Shown here: positions 17,873 to 25,556 of the stretch, in pieces | Numbering within the stretch: the first letter of the stretch is position 1 | How the letters are laid out: each line of letters begins with the position of its first letter | Assembly (NCBI RefSeq): GCF_003515775.1 | Contig: NZ_QWEI01000001.1 | Coordinates: 352,106-416,105 of the forward strand | Reading direction: 5' to 3' | Origin: Ureibacillus yapensis | GTDB lineage: Bacteria > Bacillota > Bacilli > Bacillales_A > Planococcaceae | Length of the DNA: 64,000 nucleotides | Program-made: the position numbers and the translations under genes | Notes under the pieces: generated by a model | Database searches by the model: none | The model's input: the letters and a program-made list of their open reading frames with translations, nothing else | What the model was told of the DNA's origin: nothing

Positions 17873-17914
17873 ATAAAAAAATGATTGTCCCCTATTTTCA
17901 TAGAAGACAATCAT
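17873..17914 (-). terminator. Intrinsic terminator of mlpA
   Basis: ATGATTGTC (17881-17889) pairs with GACAATCAT (17906-17914), followed on the minus strand by seven T residues. It lies 2 bp after the mlpA stop and separates it from ymxH. Confidence 0.82.
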
Positions 17915-17916
17915 GC

Positions 17917-19143
17917 TTATTTTACCCCTTGCCCAATAATGGAGATGGCGGGGTCTGCTGTAAAAATCGACTCAATTAGTTCATTTACCGTATGCATTGA
18001 AACCTCATCAATGTTTGCGAGGATTTCATCCATCGATATTTGGCGATTATGAATTAATTCATTTCTCCCATTTCGGCTCATCCGGGAAGTAGTGCTTTCC
18101 AAACCTAATACAAAGCTGCCTTTGAGCTGCTCCTTGGTATTGCTGAGCTCCGTTTCGGAAATGCCCTCTGCTGCAATATTTTGCAGCGTTTCGTTGATGG
18201 TGTCGTGCATGTGAGTCAATTGTTGATTATTCGTACTTCCATATATTGTGAATGCCCCAACATCTTCGTAGCACGATTGATAAGAGTAGATGGTGTAGGC
18301 CAAGCCGCGCTCTTCTCTGATTTCCTGGAACAATCGGGAAGACATATTGCCTCCAATGACATTATTCAAGGCAATAAAACTGCTTAACTTCGGATCTTTC
18401 ACCCCTATACCAGGATAAGAAATGGCCAGATGTGATTGTTCCACTTCCCGTTGCTTTACAATTTTCCCTGAATGGAATTCCGGATAGGATAATGTTGATT
18501 TTACGGCATAATCGGAACGTTCGTATCCGCCAAACAGTTTTTCGATATGTAAAAGTAATTGTTTCGTTATATTGCCTGCAATTGATATTACAATATTTTC
18601 TGGGGAATAATGCTTTTCCATATAGCGGCGAATCGTATCGCCCGTAAAAGTAGGAAGCGTCGTGTTTGTCCCTAAAATCGGCAATCCCAGAGCATCAGTG
18701 GGATACATCACTTGCCACAACTGCTCATGAACATCATCATCTGGCGCATCTTCACTCATTAATATTTCTTCCAATACAACTTGTCGTTCTTTGTCGATTT
18801 CGTTTGCATCAAAAGTCGAATTAAAGAACATATCAGCTAAAATTGAAACGGCCAATTCCCCGTGATGATCCAGTACTTTGGCATAGTAGCATGTATTTTC
18901 TTTTGAAGTAAAAGCGTTAATTTCCCCGCCGATACGGTCAAATTCTTCTGCAATTTGCCGGGCAGTCCGCGTTTTCGTTCCTTTGAACAACATATGTTCA
19001 ATAAAATGCGTTATTCCATTTTCTTCGGGTGATTCAAATCGCGATCCAGCCCCTACCCAAATCCCCACCGAAATGGAGCGGACATGCGGAATCTCTTCTG
19101 AAACGATGCGCACACCGTTTTGACATGTATATACTGTTACCAA
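17917..19143 (-). CDS. mlpA: M16 zinc peptidase MlpA/YmxG
   Basis: 408 residues of the processing-peptidase-like M16 family. The inverted zinc motif is H46-F-I-E49-H50 in GITHFIEHMLFKGT, with the downstream glutamate in VVLEEILMSED. I chose TTG at 19143, preceded by GAGGGG. The B. subtilis homologue, next to pnp and the spoVF genes, has been linked to control of extracellular protease and aprE expression. In that species ylxY lies between pnp and this gene; here the gap holds only repeat remnants and a terminator. Confidence 0.88.
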   Translation of the reverse strand: MVTVYTCQNGVRIVSEEIPHVRSISVGIWVGAGSRFESPEENGITHFIEHMLFKGTKTRTARQIAEEFDRIGGEINAFTSKENTCYYAKVLDHHGELAVSILADMFFNSTFDANEIDKERQVVLEEILMSEDAPDDDVHEQLWQVMYPTDALGLPILGTNTTLPTFTGDTIRRYMEKHYSPENIVISIAGNITKQLLLHIEKLFGGYERSDYAVKSTLSYPEFHSGKIVKQREVEQSHLAISYPGIGVKDPKLSSFIALNNVIGGNMSSRLFQEIREERGLAYTIYSYQSCYEDVGAFTIYGSTNNQQLTHMHDTINETLQNIAAEGISETELSNTKEQLKGSFVLGLESTTSRMSRNGRNELIHNRQISMDEILANIDEVSMHTVNELIESIFTADPAISIIGQGVK

Positions 19144-19269
19144 CTTTTCCCCTCGCTTATCTAAAAAATGATGCTTCTAATAATATATGCTAATCTGTCC
19201 CAACCTTCAACTTTGAAAGTTTGCTTTATGTATAAATGTTTTAGGTTGTTAAGTAACCCTTTTGGAGGC

Positions 19270-19375
19270 TTTTTCTTACAAACGGGCATTTACAAGTGCC
19301 TTATATTCCCTTCAATTAAAGTTTCACTTACAAACATGCATTTACTGGTCCTGTATTGCCTTACGACTTCCCCAA
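19270..19375. repeat. Two diverged units of the 52-bp repeat family
   Basis: GGGCATTTACAAGTGCC followed by TTATATTCCCTT (from 19285) matches the unit of the 12099-12981 array. GCATTTAC recurs at 19338, exactly 52 bp after 19286, followed by CTGTATTGCC. The copies are eroded but clearly of the same family. The remaining sequence of 19144-19460 is AT-rich, and I see no gene in it. Confidence 0.75.
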
Positions 19376-19460
19376 TCACTCAAAAAAATAAAAAAGAACA
19401 AAGCCATTGCTTTATTCCTTCATTTATTTACCGCTATGCAGTTTCAATGCTTGAAAACAT

Positions 19461-19493
19461 CGATTTTCGCTAGGAGAAGACTTGCGAAAATCG
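19461..19493 (-). terminator. Intrinsic terminator of pnp
   Basis: CGATTTTCGC (19461-19470) pairs perfectly with GCGAAAATCG (19484-19493). On the minus strand the hairpin is followed by a TGTTTT stretch. It lies 14 bp after the pnp stop. Confidence 0.75.
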
Positions 19494-19506
19494 TGTTTTT
19501 CTGCTG

Positions 19507-21627
19507 TTATTGTTGTTCCGCTTGTTCAGCGCGTTCTTTTTCTTCTTTGATGACTACTTTGCGCGAAAGGTTGACGCGGCCTTGGTTGTCGATTTCGATT
19601 ACTTTCACCATCAATTGATCGCCAAGTTTTAGTACGTCTTCCACTTTGTTCGTACGTTCTTCTTGAATTTCCGAAATGTGCAGCAAGCCATCTTTGCCTG
19701 GGAAGATTTCACAGAATGCACCAAATTTCTCGATTCGTTTTACCGTTGCCATGTAGTACTCGCCTACTTTAGCTTCGCGAACGATGGATTCTATGATTTC
19801 TTTCGCACGCTTATTCATTTCTTCGTTTGCTGAAGAGATGTAGATTGTACCATCTTGTTCTGTATCAATTTTTACGCCTGTTTCATCGATGATTTTATTG
19901 ATTGTTTTACCGCCTGAACCAATTACATCACGAATTTTATCTGGGTTGATTTGAATTACTTCGATTTTTGGCGCGTATTTAGATAGAGATTTGCGTGATT
20001 CTGCAAGCGTTGCTAGCATAGAATCCAAAATGATCATACGTCCTGCTCTCGCTTGTTGCAATGCTTCTTCAAGGATGTTGCGGGATAATCCGTCAATCTT
20101 GATGTCCATTTGAAGCGCGGTAACGCCTTTAGCCGTACCTGCCACTTTAAAGTCCATATCTCCAAGATGGTCTTCCATCCCTTGAATATCCGTTAATACC
20201 GAGTAATGTTCACCTTTTTTCACAAGACCCATCGCAATCCCTGCAACTGGAGCCTTGATTGGTACACCGGCATCCATCATTGCGAGTGTTGAAGCACAAA
20301 TCGATGCTTGAGAAGTGGAACCATTGGATTCCAATACCTCAGACACACAACGAATTGCATAAGGGAAGTCTTTTTCATCCGGAATTACGGCAAGCAATGC
20401 GCGTTCGCCCAAGGCACCATGTCCGATTTCACGACGGCCCGGTCCGCGGATTGGTCCTGTTTCCCCAACAGAGAATTGCGGGAAATTATAGTGATGCATG
20501 AAGCGTTTTGACTCTTCCAGTCCAAGACCATCAATAATTTGAACATCGCCAAGTGGTCCCAATGTACAAATCGATAGGGCTTGAGTTTGTCCACGAGTGA
20601 ACAGGCCTGAACCGTGTGTACGTTCCAAGATTCCAACTTCAGAAGAAAGTGGACGGATTTCGTCAAGTTTACGGCCATCAGGGCGGATTTTTTCTTCCGT
20701 GATCAGGCGGCGAACTTCTTCTTTCACCATTTTGTCCAGAATCGTTTTGACTTGTTTAATTGTTTCATCATCGGCTTCTTGTTCTTCGAAGCTTGCCATG
20801 ACACGTTCTTTAACAGCATTGATTGCTTCTTCGCGTGCATGCTTTTCCACTGTTTGAATCGCAGCGTTCATATCTTCTTCGCACATTTCTTTCACCTGTG
20901 CTTGAAGTTCTGGATTTACTTCATATAATTCAACCGCAATTTTTTCTTTTCCAAATTCAGCTACAATTTGTTCCTGGAAAGCAATTAGTTTCTTGATTTC
21001 CTCATGCCCGAACATAATGGCTTCCAGCATGATTTCTTCCGGAACTTCCAACGCGCCCGCTTCTACCATATTGATGGCATCTTTATTGCCGGCCACTGTT
21101 AGATGAACCGTGCTTTTTTCAGTTTGTTCCGCTGTTGGGTTAAGGACGAATTCACCATTAATATAGCCAACGTGAACACCCGCAATCGGTCCATCAAATG
21201 GAATGTCCGAAATAGCCAAAGCTAAAGATGAACCGAACATAGCAGATACATCTGTCGGACAGTCAGGATCTGAAGACATGACCATTGAAATGACTTGTAC
21301 TTCATTACGGAAGCCATCTGGGAACATTGGTCGGATTGGACGGTCGATTAAACGTGAAACTAGAATCGCATGCTCTGAAGGACGCCCTTCACGTTTAATG
21401 AATCCACCCGGGATTTTACCTGCCGCATATAGACGTTCTTCGTAATTTACTGTTAATGGGAAGAAATCTAATGGTTTAGGATGTTTTGACATTGTTGCTG
21501 TTGAAAGCACCGCAGATTCGCCGTAACGAACTAAAGCGGCACCGTTTGCTTGTTTTGCTAGCTGCCCAACTTCTACTACAAGTTTTCGGCCAGCCCATTC
21601 ATAAGAATAGACTTTCTTTTCGGTCAT
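19507..21627 (-). CDS. pnp: Polynucleotide phosphorylase
   Basis: 706 residues, the standard length. Two RNase PH-like core domains (about 10-230 and 310-540) are joined by an all-alpha linker. A KH domain ([18 protein letters not shown]) and an S1 domain ([20 protein letters not shown]) follow at the C-terminus, ending in a charged tail. It degrades RNA 3' to 5' with phosphate, releasing nucleoside diphosphates, and is part of the mRNA decay machinery with RNase J and others. It is downstream of rpsO, as in many bacteria. Confidence 0.96.
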   Translation of the reverse strand: MTEKKVYSYEWAGRKLVVEVGQLAKQANGAALVRYGESAVLSTATMSKHPKPLDFFPLTVNYEERLYAAGKIPGGFIKREGRPSEHAILVSRLIDRPIRPMFPDGFRNEVQVISMVMSSDPDCPTDVSAMFGSSLALAISDIPFDGPIAGVHVGYINGEFVLNPTAEQTEKSTVHLTVAGNKDAINMVEAGALEVPEEIMLEAIMFGHEEIKKLIAFQEQIVAEFGKEKIAVELYEVNPELQAQVKEMCEEDMNAAIQTVEKHAREEAINAVKERVMASFEEQEADDETIKQVKTILDKMVKEEVRRLITEEKIRPDGRKLDEIRPLSSEVGILERTHGSGLFTRGQTQALSICTLGPLGDVQIIDGLGLEESKRFMHHYNFPQFSVGETGPIRGPGRREIGHGALGERALLAVIPDEKDFPYAIRCVSEVLESNGSTSQASICASTLAMMDAGVPIKAPVAGIAMGLVKKGEHYSVLTDIQGMEDHLGDMDFKVAGTAKGVTALQMDIKIDGLSRNILEEALQQARAGRMIILDSMLATLAESRKSLSKYAPKIEVIQINPDKIRDVIGSGGKTINKIIDETGVKIDTEQDGTIYISSANEEMNKRAKEIIESIVREAKVGEYYMATVKRIEKFGAFCEIFPGKDGLLHISEIQEERTNKVEDVLKLGDQLMVKVIEIDNQGRVNLSRKVVIKEEKERAEQAEQQ

Positions 21628-21906
21628 TTAATGAACCCCTTTCTCTTAAAACACACTGCTCACGAATATAATCAAGATTAGTGTATCAAAAAAGCAATCT
21701 CTATGCTAAATATTTTCAATATAATTATGTCTATTTCGTATATTTTTTACAATTATCTTGGAATTTGGTCGAATTCCATGATTATTCTCCAAACTAATTA
21801 TCTATTTACGATTTAGTTTGTGAAATATTCTCACTTTTAACTTGCCCAAATTTTTCAAATACATACTTTCAATTACTATAATTGACCATTTACTTTAAGC
21901 AAAATA

Positions 21907-21930
21907 AAAAGCGGGAATCTTCCCGCTTTT
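21907..21930 (-). terminator. Second terminator after rpsO
   Basis: A perfect 11-bp palindrome stem (21907-21917 with 21920-21930, GCGGGA core) lies between A-rich and T-rich flanks, so it works on either strand. With the hairpin at 21961-21994 it forms a tandem pair between rpsO and pnp. Confidence 0.75.
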
Positions 21931-21960
21931 CATAAATGCAATATCGGGCTTAAGAAGAAA

Positions 21961-21994
21961 AGGCTCTTTTGCACTTTGATGTGGCAAAGAGCCT
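21961..21994 (-). terminator. Terminator directly after rpsO
   Basis: On the minus strand AGGCTCTTTGCCAC pairs with GTGCAAAAGAGCCT (one mismatch), followed by TTTCTTCTT. It begins 24 bp after the rpsO stop. The remaining 21628-21906 is AT-rich with one 8-bp inverted repeat (21790-21797 and 21813-21820); it must hold the pnp promoter, which I could not place securely. Confidence 0.75.
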
Positions 21995-22018
21995 AGAACT
22001 CCGGTATAAGCCTTCTGA

Positions 22019-22288
22019 TTATCGACGTAAACCTAAACGTTGGATTAATTCACGGTAACGTTGAACGTCATTTTCACGAAGATATTTTAATAAGTGACGA
22101 CGACGACCGATTTTTTTAAGAAGACCACGTTGAGAGTGGAAATCTTTTTTATGTGTTCCTAAGTGGCTGTTTAAAGCATTGATTTCAGCAGTTAATACTG
22201 CGATTTGTACTTCTGGAGAACCAGTGTCTCCCTCGTGAGTGCGGTACTCAGCGATAATTTCGTTTTTGCGTTCTTTTGTAATTGCCAT
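22019..22288 (-). CDS. rpsO: Ribosomal protein S15
   Basis: 89 residues, the standard length. It binds 16S rRNA early in small-subunit assembly. The family core [20 protein letters not shown] (about 42-61) and the RRRHLLKYL stretch that contacts rRNA are intact. The start has AGGAGG at good spacing. It is preceded by a structured leader that may be the S15 autoregulatory site, and followed by two terminators before pnp. Confidence 0.96.
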   Translation of the reverse strand: MAITKERKNEIIAEYRTHEGDTGSPEVQIAVLTAEINALNSHLGTHKKDFHSQRGLLKKIGRRRHLLKYLRENDVQRYRELIQRLGLRR

Positions 22289-22324
22289 TGTAAATGGACC
22301 TCCTAAAATAAATTTTTCACCTGT

Positions 22325-22383
22325 TGCACAGCAATCGTTGGAGAGTCGAAAAGCCGAGCAAAGGCAACGTGCATAATTGCACT
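22325..22383 (-). promoter_or_regulatory. Structured rpsO leader, possible S15 autoregulatory element
   Basis: On the minus strand TGCAC (22383-22379) pairs with GTGCA (22329-22325), and GTTG (22378-22375) with CAAC (22340-22337), enclosing a C/U-rich loop. It sits about 40 nt before the rpsO start. S15 is known to repress its own mRNA in several bacteria through different structures; assigning this one to that role is inference. Confidence 0.35.
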
Positions 22384-22414
22384 TAAAAAATCATAACATA
22401 TTTTCCTGTACCGT

Positions 22415-23371
22415 TCAACTATTACGCAGCCTTGCAAAAAATTCAATGGATTCGTTTTTATCTTTTTCGATCTGTGCTTTCAATGCCTCGATGCCGTTGA
22501 ATTTTTGCTCGCTGCGGATGCGCTTGTACCAGCCTACTTTAACTTCTTCACCGTAAATATTCTTATTAAAATCGAAAATATGTACTTCAATGGATAATTG
22601 CTTTTCATCCGGGTTCTTGAAGGTAGGTTTATAGCCAACATTGCAAACGCCGTCATACCATTTGTTTTGCACGAGAATTCTTACGGCATAAACACCTGTC
22701 GCGGGAATGAAGCTTCCTTCCATCGACTGAATGTTGGCAGTCGGGAAACCGATTGTGCGCCCCCTCTTATCGCCATGGATGACAATGCCCGGTACTTCAA
22801 AGGCACGCCCAAGAAGCTGTCCGGCGCTTTCCATATCGCCATCTTGCAAATATCTCCGAATTCGAGTGGAACTGATTTTTTCTTCCTCATCGCTTTGCTT
22901 GTCAATCACCGTTACGCCATAATCGCCATTGCTTAGCTCTTTCATCGTCTCCATATTTCCTTTCCCAAACTGTCCAAAAGAATAATCAAAACCTGCCGTC
23001 ACGTGTTTTACATTTAAGTCGCGAATAAAATATTGAATAAAATCTTCCGGCGAGAGTTTTGCAAAATCGGAAGTAAAGTGGACAACAAAAACATTTTCAA
23101 CTCCGTATTCTTCCAGAACCTCAAGTTTTTGCGGAAGCGGCGTTATGTAAAAAACCTTTTCTTTTCGTCCACCCAAAACAATGGATGGATGTGGGTCAAA
23201 TGTCATCACGGCGCTTTCAATATTCAACTGCTCCGCCATTTCTTTCGCCTTTCGGATGACTGCTTGGTGTCCTTTATGTACGCCATCAAAGAATCCTACA
23301 GCTAAAGAATAGGCAGTTGTTTCATTTGCTAGATTTAGCTCATGAGGATACCTTAAATGAACAACCTTCAT
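22415..23371 (-). CDS. ribF: Bifunctional riboflavin kinase / FAD synthetase
   Basis: 318 residues. The N-terminal nucleotidyltransferase (about 20-185) has GFFDGVHKGHQ and the SSTRIRRYL motif; it makes FAD from FMN and ATP. The C-terminal flavokinase (about 186-318) has GRTIGFPTANI and makes FMN from riboflavin. The start follows AAGGAGG. It stands between truB and rpsO, the common location in Bacillales. Confidence 0.94.
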   Translation of the reverse strand: MKVVHLRYPHELNLANETTAYSLAVGFFDGVHKGHQAVIRKAKEMAEQLNIESAVMTFDPHPSIVLGGRKEKVFYITPLPQKLEVLEEYGVENVFVVHFTSDFAKLSPEDFIQYFIRDLNVKHVTAGFDYSFGQFGKGNMETMKELSNGDYGVTVIDKQSDEEEKISSTRIRRYLQDGDMESAGQLLGRAFEVPGIVIHGDKRGRTIGFPTANIQSMEGSFIPATGVYAVRILVQNKWYDGVCNVGYKPTFKNPDEKQLSIEVHIFDFNKNIYGEEVKVGWYKRIRSEQKFNGIEALKAQIEKDKNESIEFFARLRNS

Positions 23372-23391
23372 CTTAAATCTTGCCTCCTTGA

Positions 23392-24297
23392 TTATTGCGG
23401 GAACATTTTTTCCGGCTTCATGAACCCTTGTTTTGTTGGATGTGCACTATATACAGCGAACGCTTTTTGTTGTTTGCCAAAAACAATTTTATCATTTTCT
23501 TTTAATAATGCATGCTTTGGAAGTACTTGTCCATTCAAAATTTGTTTTTCGTTCGATTCATCGATTTCAATATAAGGGTATGATGATAGCGCATATTCAA
23601 CAGGAAGAAGGATTTCATCGATTTTGCCTTCCGACATAATTTCGTCGACTTTCTGCAATGTTACACAATTTTCTTTTATAAAAGTGCCGGAAGCCGTGCG
23701 TACAAGCGAAGCCATATGTGCCGGAAAACCAAGCTTTTCGCCAATTTGAACAGCAAGCGTTCGGATATAGGTCCCTTTGCTGCATGCAATGCGGATGCTG
23801 AACGTAATTTCCTCGCCTTCATAAGTTTGCGCCTCGTCAAGCAGTTCCAACGAATAAATCGTTACTTTTCGAGTTGGACGCTCAACTGTTTCCCCTTTAC
23901 GCGCGTATTCATATAGTTTTTTCCCATTCACCTTAACCGCAGAGTACATAGGAGGCGTTTGTTCGATTTCCCCGGTTAATTGAGACAGCGCTTCCAGCAA
24001 TTGATTACGGGATATCGATTTGTGGGAAGAATCCTGTTCTACCGTTTCACCTTCTGCATCTTCAGTGGTTGTGGATTTGCCGATCGAAACAACCGCCTCA
24101 TACGTCTTACCGGCATCTGTCAGGTATTCCGCAAGCCGTGTTGCTTGACCGATACAGATTGGAAGAACTCCCTCCACTGCCGGATCCAGCGTTCCTGTAT
24201 GGCCAACTTTTTTAGTCTTTAAAATTTTTCTTAGTTTGAAGACGCAATCATGACTTGTCATGCCGCGTTCTTTCCAGAGCGGTAGAATGCCGTTCAT
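23392..24297 (-). CDS. truB: tRNA pseudouridine-55 synthase
   Basis: 301 residues. It isomerises U55 in the T-loop of tRNA. The catalytic aspartate is D38 in HTGTLDPAVEGVLP, followed by motif II and the TPPMYSAVKVNGKKLYEYAR region. A C-terminal PUA-like tail is present. It lies downstream of rbfA across a terminator and a dispersed repeat. Confidence 0.94.
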   Translation of the reverse strand: MNGILPLWKERGMTSHDCVFKLRKILKTKKVGHTGTLDPAVEGVLPICIGQATRLAEYLTDAGKTYEAVVSIGKSTTTEDAEGETVEQDSSHKSISRNQLLEALSQLTGEIEQTPPMYSAVKVNGKKLYEYARKGETVERPTRKVTIYSLELLDEAQTYEGEEITFSIRIACSKGTYIRTLAVQIGEKLGFPAHMASLVRTASGTFIKENCVTLQKVDEIMSEGKIDEILLPVEYALSSYPYIEIDESNEKQILNGQVLPKHALLKENDKIVFGKQQKAFAVYSAHPTKQGFMKPEKMFPQ

Positions 24298-24344
24298 TGT
24301 TGTTCTCCTTTTAAAATCATTTATGTTTGTTAGGGTGGATGGAT

Positions 24345-24404
24345 ATTCGCCGCTTTCTTTAGGATAACCGCCACTTTATGAGTTTTATCCGCCAATGCGA
24401 ACTA
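24345..24404. repeat. Three units of the about 21-bp repeat family, inverted relative to 1353
   Basis: CGCC cores start at 24349, 24369 and 24390 (spacings 20 and 21 bp) in the context ATCCGCCA, the complement of the TGGCGGAT core at 1353-1602. It lies between truB and a dispersed repeat element. Confidence 0.55.
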
Positions 24405-24406
24405 GT

Positions 24407-24590
24407 CAGTGTCTAGCTGCGAACGCCAGCCCCTCGAGCGTTTCAACTCCTCCTACGAGGCAAAAAGCGCCTTCTAGTCGGAGTCTCCAACGCTTGGGGC
24501 TCACACGAAGTGAGTCATGTCGGCGATGCAACACGACGTTGCGCTTTCGTCGACGCGGGGCTAAACGGCGTTCTCCGCTTTTCTATATAA
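24407..24590 (+). repeat. Dispersed hairpin-rich repeat element, copy R1
   Basis: It begins CAGTGTCTAGCTGCGAACGC and ends TTCTCCGCTTTTCTATAT, terminal sequences shared with the copies at 25116, 29737, 43229, 44548 and 49232. Compared with the 44548 copy it carries an extra GC-rich module (about 24501-24562) bounded by GGGGCT. No protein is encoded. Orientation is given as the strand reading from GTGTCTAGC to GCTTTTC. Confidence 0.75.
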
Positions 24591-24593
24591 AAA

Positions 24594-24631
24594 AAGCCTA
24601 CATTTGCACGTTTTTATGCAGATGTAGGCTT
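24594..24631 (-). terminator. Intrinsic terminator after rbfA
   Basis: AAGCCTACATTTGCA (24594-24608) pairs with TGCAGATGTAGGCTT (24617-24631), one mismatch, followed on the minus strand by a T-run. It ends the nusA-infB-rbfA transcript before truB. Confidence 0.85.
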
Positions 24632-24644
24632 TGCTTTTTGTTGA

Positions 24645-24986
24645 TTATTCGTCATTCAGTGAACGCAGCAGTGCGTCGATTTTGTTGCCATATTCTACAG
24701 ATGAATCAAATTCAAATGAGATTTCAGGCGTACGGCGCAAACGAATACGATGACCAATTTCTGTACGAATGAAGCCTGAAGCTTTTTGCAAGCCCTTCAG
24801 TGTATCTTCACGTTCGCGGTCATTGCCCAAAGCTGAAATATAGACAACGGCTTGTTGCAAGTCGCCTGTAACCTCTACATCCGTAACTGTTACAAATCCT
24901 ACTCGTGGATCTTTCAATTTGCGTGTAATAATATCGCCAAGCTCTTTTTTCATTTGTTCTGCAATTCGATTTGAACGTAATGACAT
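24645..24986 (-). CDS. rbfA: Ribosome-binding factor A
   Basis: 113 residues with a KH-like fold. It is needed for late 30S maturation and processing of the 16S rRNA 5' end. It starts [20 protein letters not shown]; the ATG at 24986 has AGGTGG 8 nt upstream, whereas an earlier in-frame GTG overlaps that site. The [20 protein letters not shown] segment is typical. It is the last gene of the rimP-nusA-infB operon, separated from ylxP by a repeat element. Confidence 0.94.
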   Translation of the reverse strand: MSLRSNRIAEQMKKELGDIITRKLKDPRVGFVTVTDVEVTGDLQQAVVYISALGNDREREDTLKGLQKASGFIRTEIGHRIRLRRTPEISFEFDSSVEYGNKIDALLRSLNDE

Positions 24987-25115
24987 AATTAGTGCCACCT
25001 CTTTGTTCTTAAGATAAAATCATTGCCTCCTATGGCTAAGTGCCATAAGAGAACAATTTTCCTACCTTAAATATTTTCAAGTCATCTTTTGCCGGGCAAA
25101 AAACCCGGCTGGAAT

Positions 25116-25280
25116 AGTGTCTAGCTCCAGCGCCCAGCCCGATCTGAGGTCGCGGTCTGCCCTCGGTCGAAAGCTGAAAAGATGCTTTCGATTCGGGCCT
25201 TCCAGCGCTTGTATCTGCCGCTTCGCTTTCGATACATAAAACATCTGTCGGGGCAAAGCGGGGCGCTTGCGCTTTTCTTA
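25116..25280 (+). repeat. Dispersed repeat element, copy R2, adjoining the ylxP stop
   Basis: It runs from AGTGTCTAGCTCCAGCGCC to GGGCGCTTGCGCTTTTCTTA. The last three bases are the complement of the ylxP stop codon. It contains a hairpin at 25210-25236: TGTATC and GATACA around the loop TGCCGCTTCGCTTTC, the same loop as in the 46534-46636 hairpins. A separate GCCGGG/CCCGGC hairpin lies just before it at 25091-25109. Confidence 0.75.
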
Positions 25281-25556
25281 TAAATCTTCTTTCCAAACTT
25301 CCAGTTGTTCCCACTGAGGGTTTGAGTTAAGGAAGCCCAGTGCATGATTGATTTCTCGCTCAGCACTCATTTTGGATGAGGACACACACACAAGAGCGAT
25401 TCTTGTACGCTGCCACACATTTTGATGGTCAATTTCTGCCACCGACACATTAAACTTTTGTTTTGTTCGGGTAATCATTCGCTGGAGAACTGCACGTTTT
25501 TCTTTTAACGAATGGGAATCGGAAATGAGAAACTCGACTTCCGCATAAACGATCAT
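25278..25556 (-). CDS. ylxP: YlxP, DUF503 family
   Basis: 92 residues of the DUF503 family, a ferredoxin-like fold protein conserved beside infB and rbfA. It begins [20 protein letters not shown] and contains the family NVSVAEIDHQNVWQRTRIAL stretch. Its function is not established; the locus suggests a ribosome-assembly link. It overlaps the infB stop codon. Its own stop codon lies in the end of a dispersed repeat, so the C-terminus (VWKEDL) may have been shaped by that insertion. Confidence 0.9.
   Translation of the reverse strand: MIVYAEVEFLISDSHSLKEKRAVLQRMITRTKQKFNVSVAEIDHQNVWQRTRIALVCVSSSKMSAEREINHALGFLNSNPQWEQLEVWKEDL

Noticed and set aside
25036-25314. 92-codon minus-strand frame between rbfA and ylxP
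   Set aside because: It runs through the dispersed repeat R2 and overlaps the end of ylxP; no ribosome site or family match.
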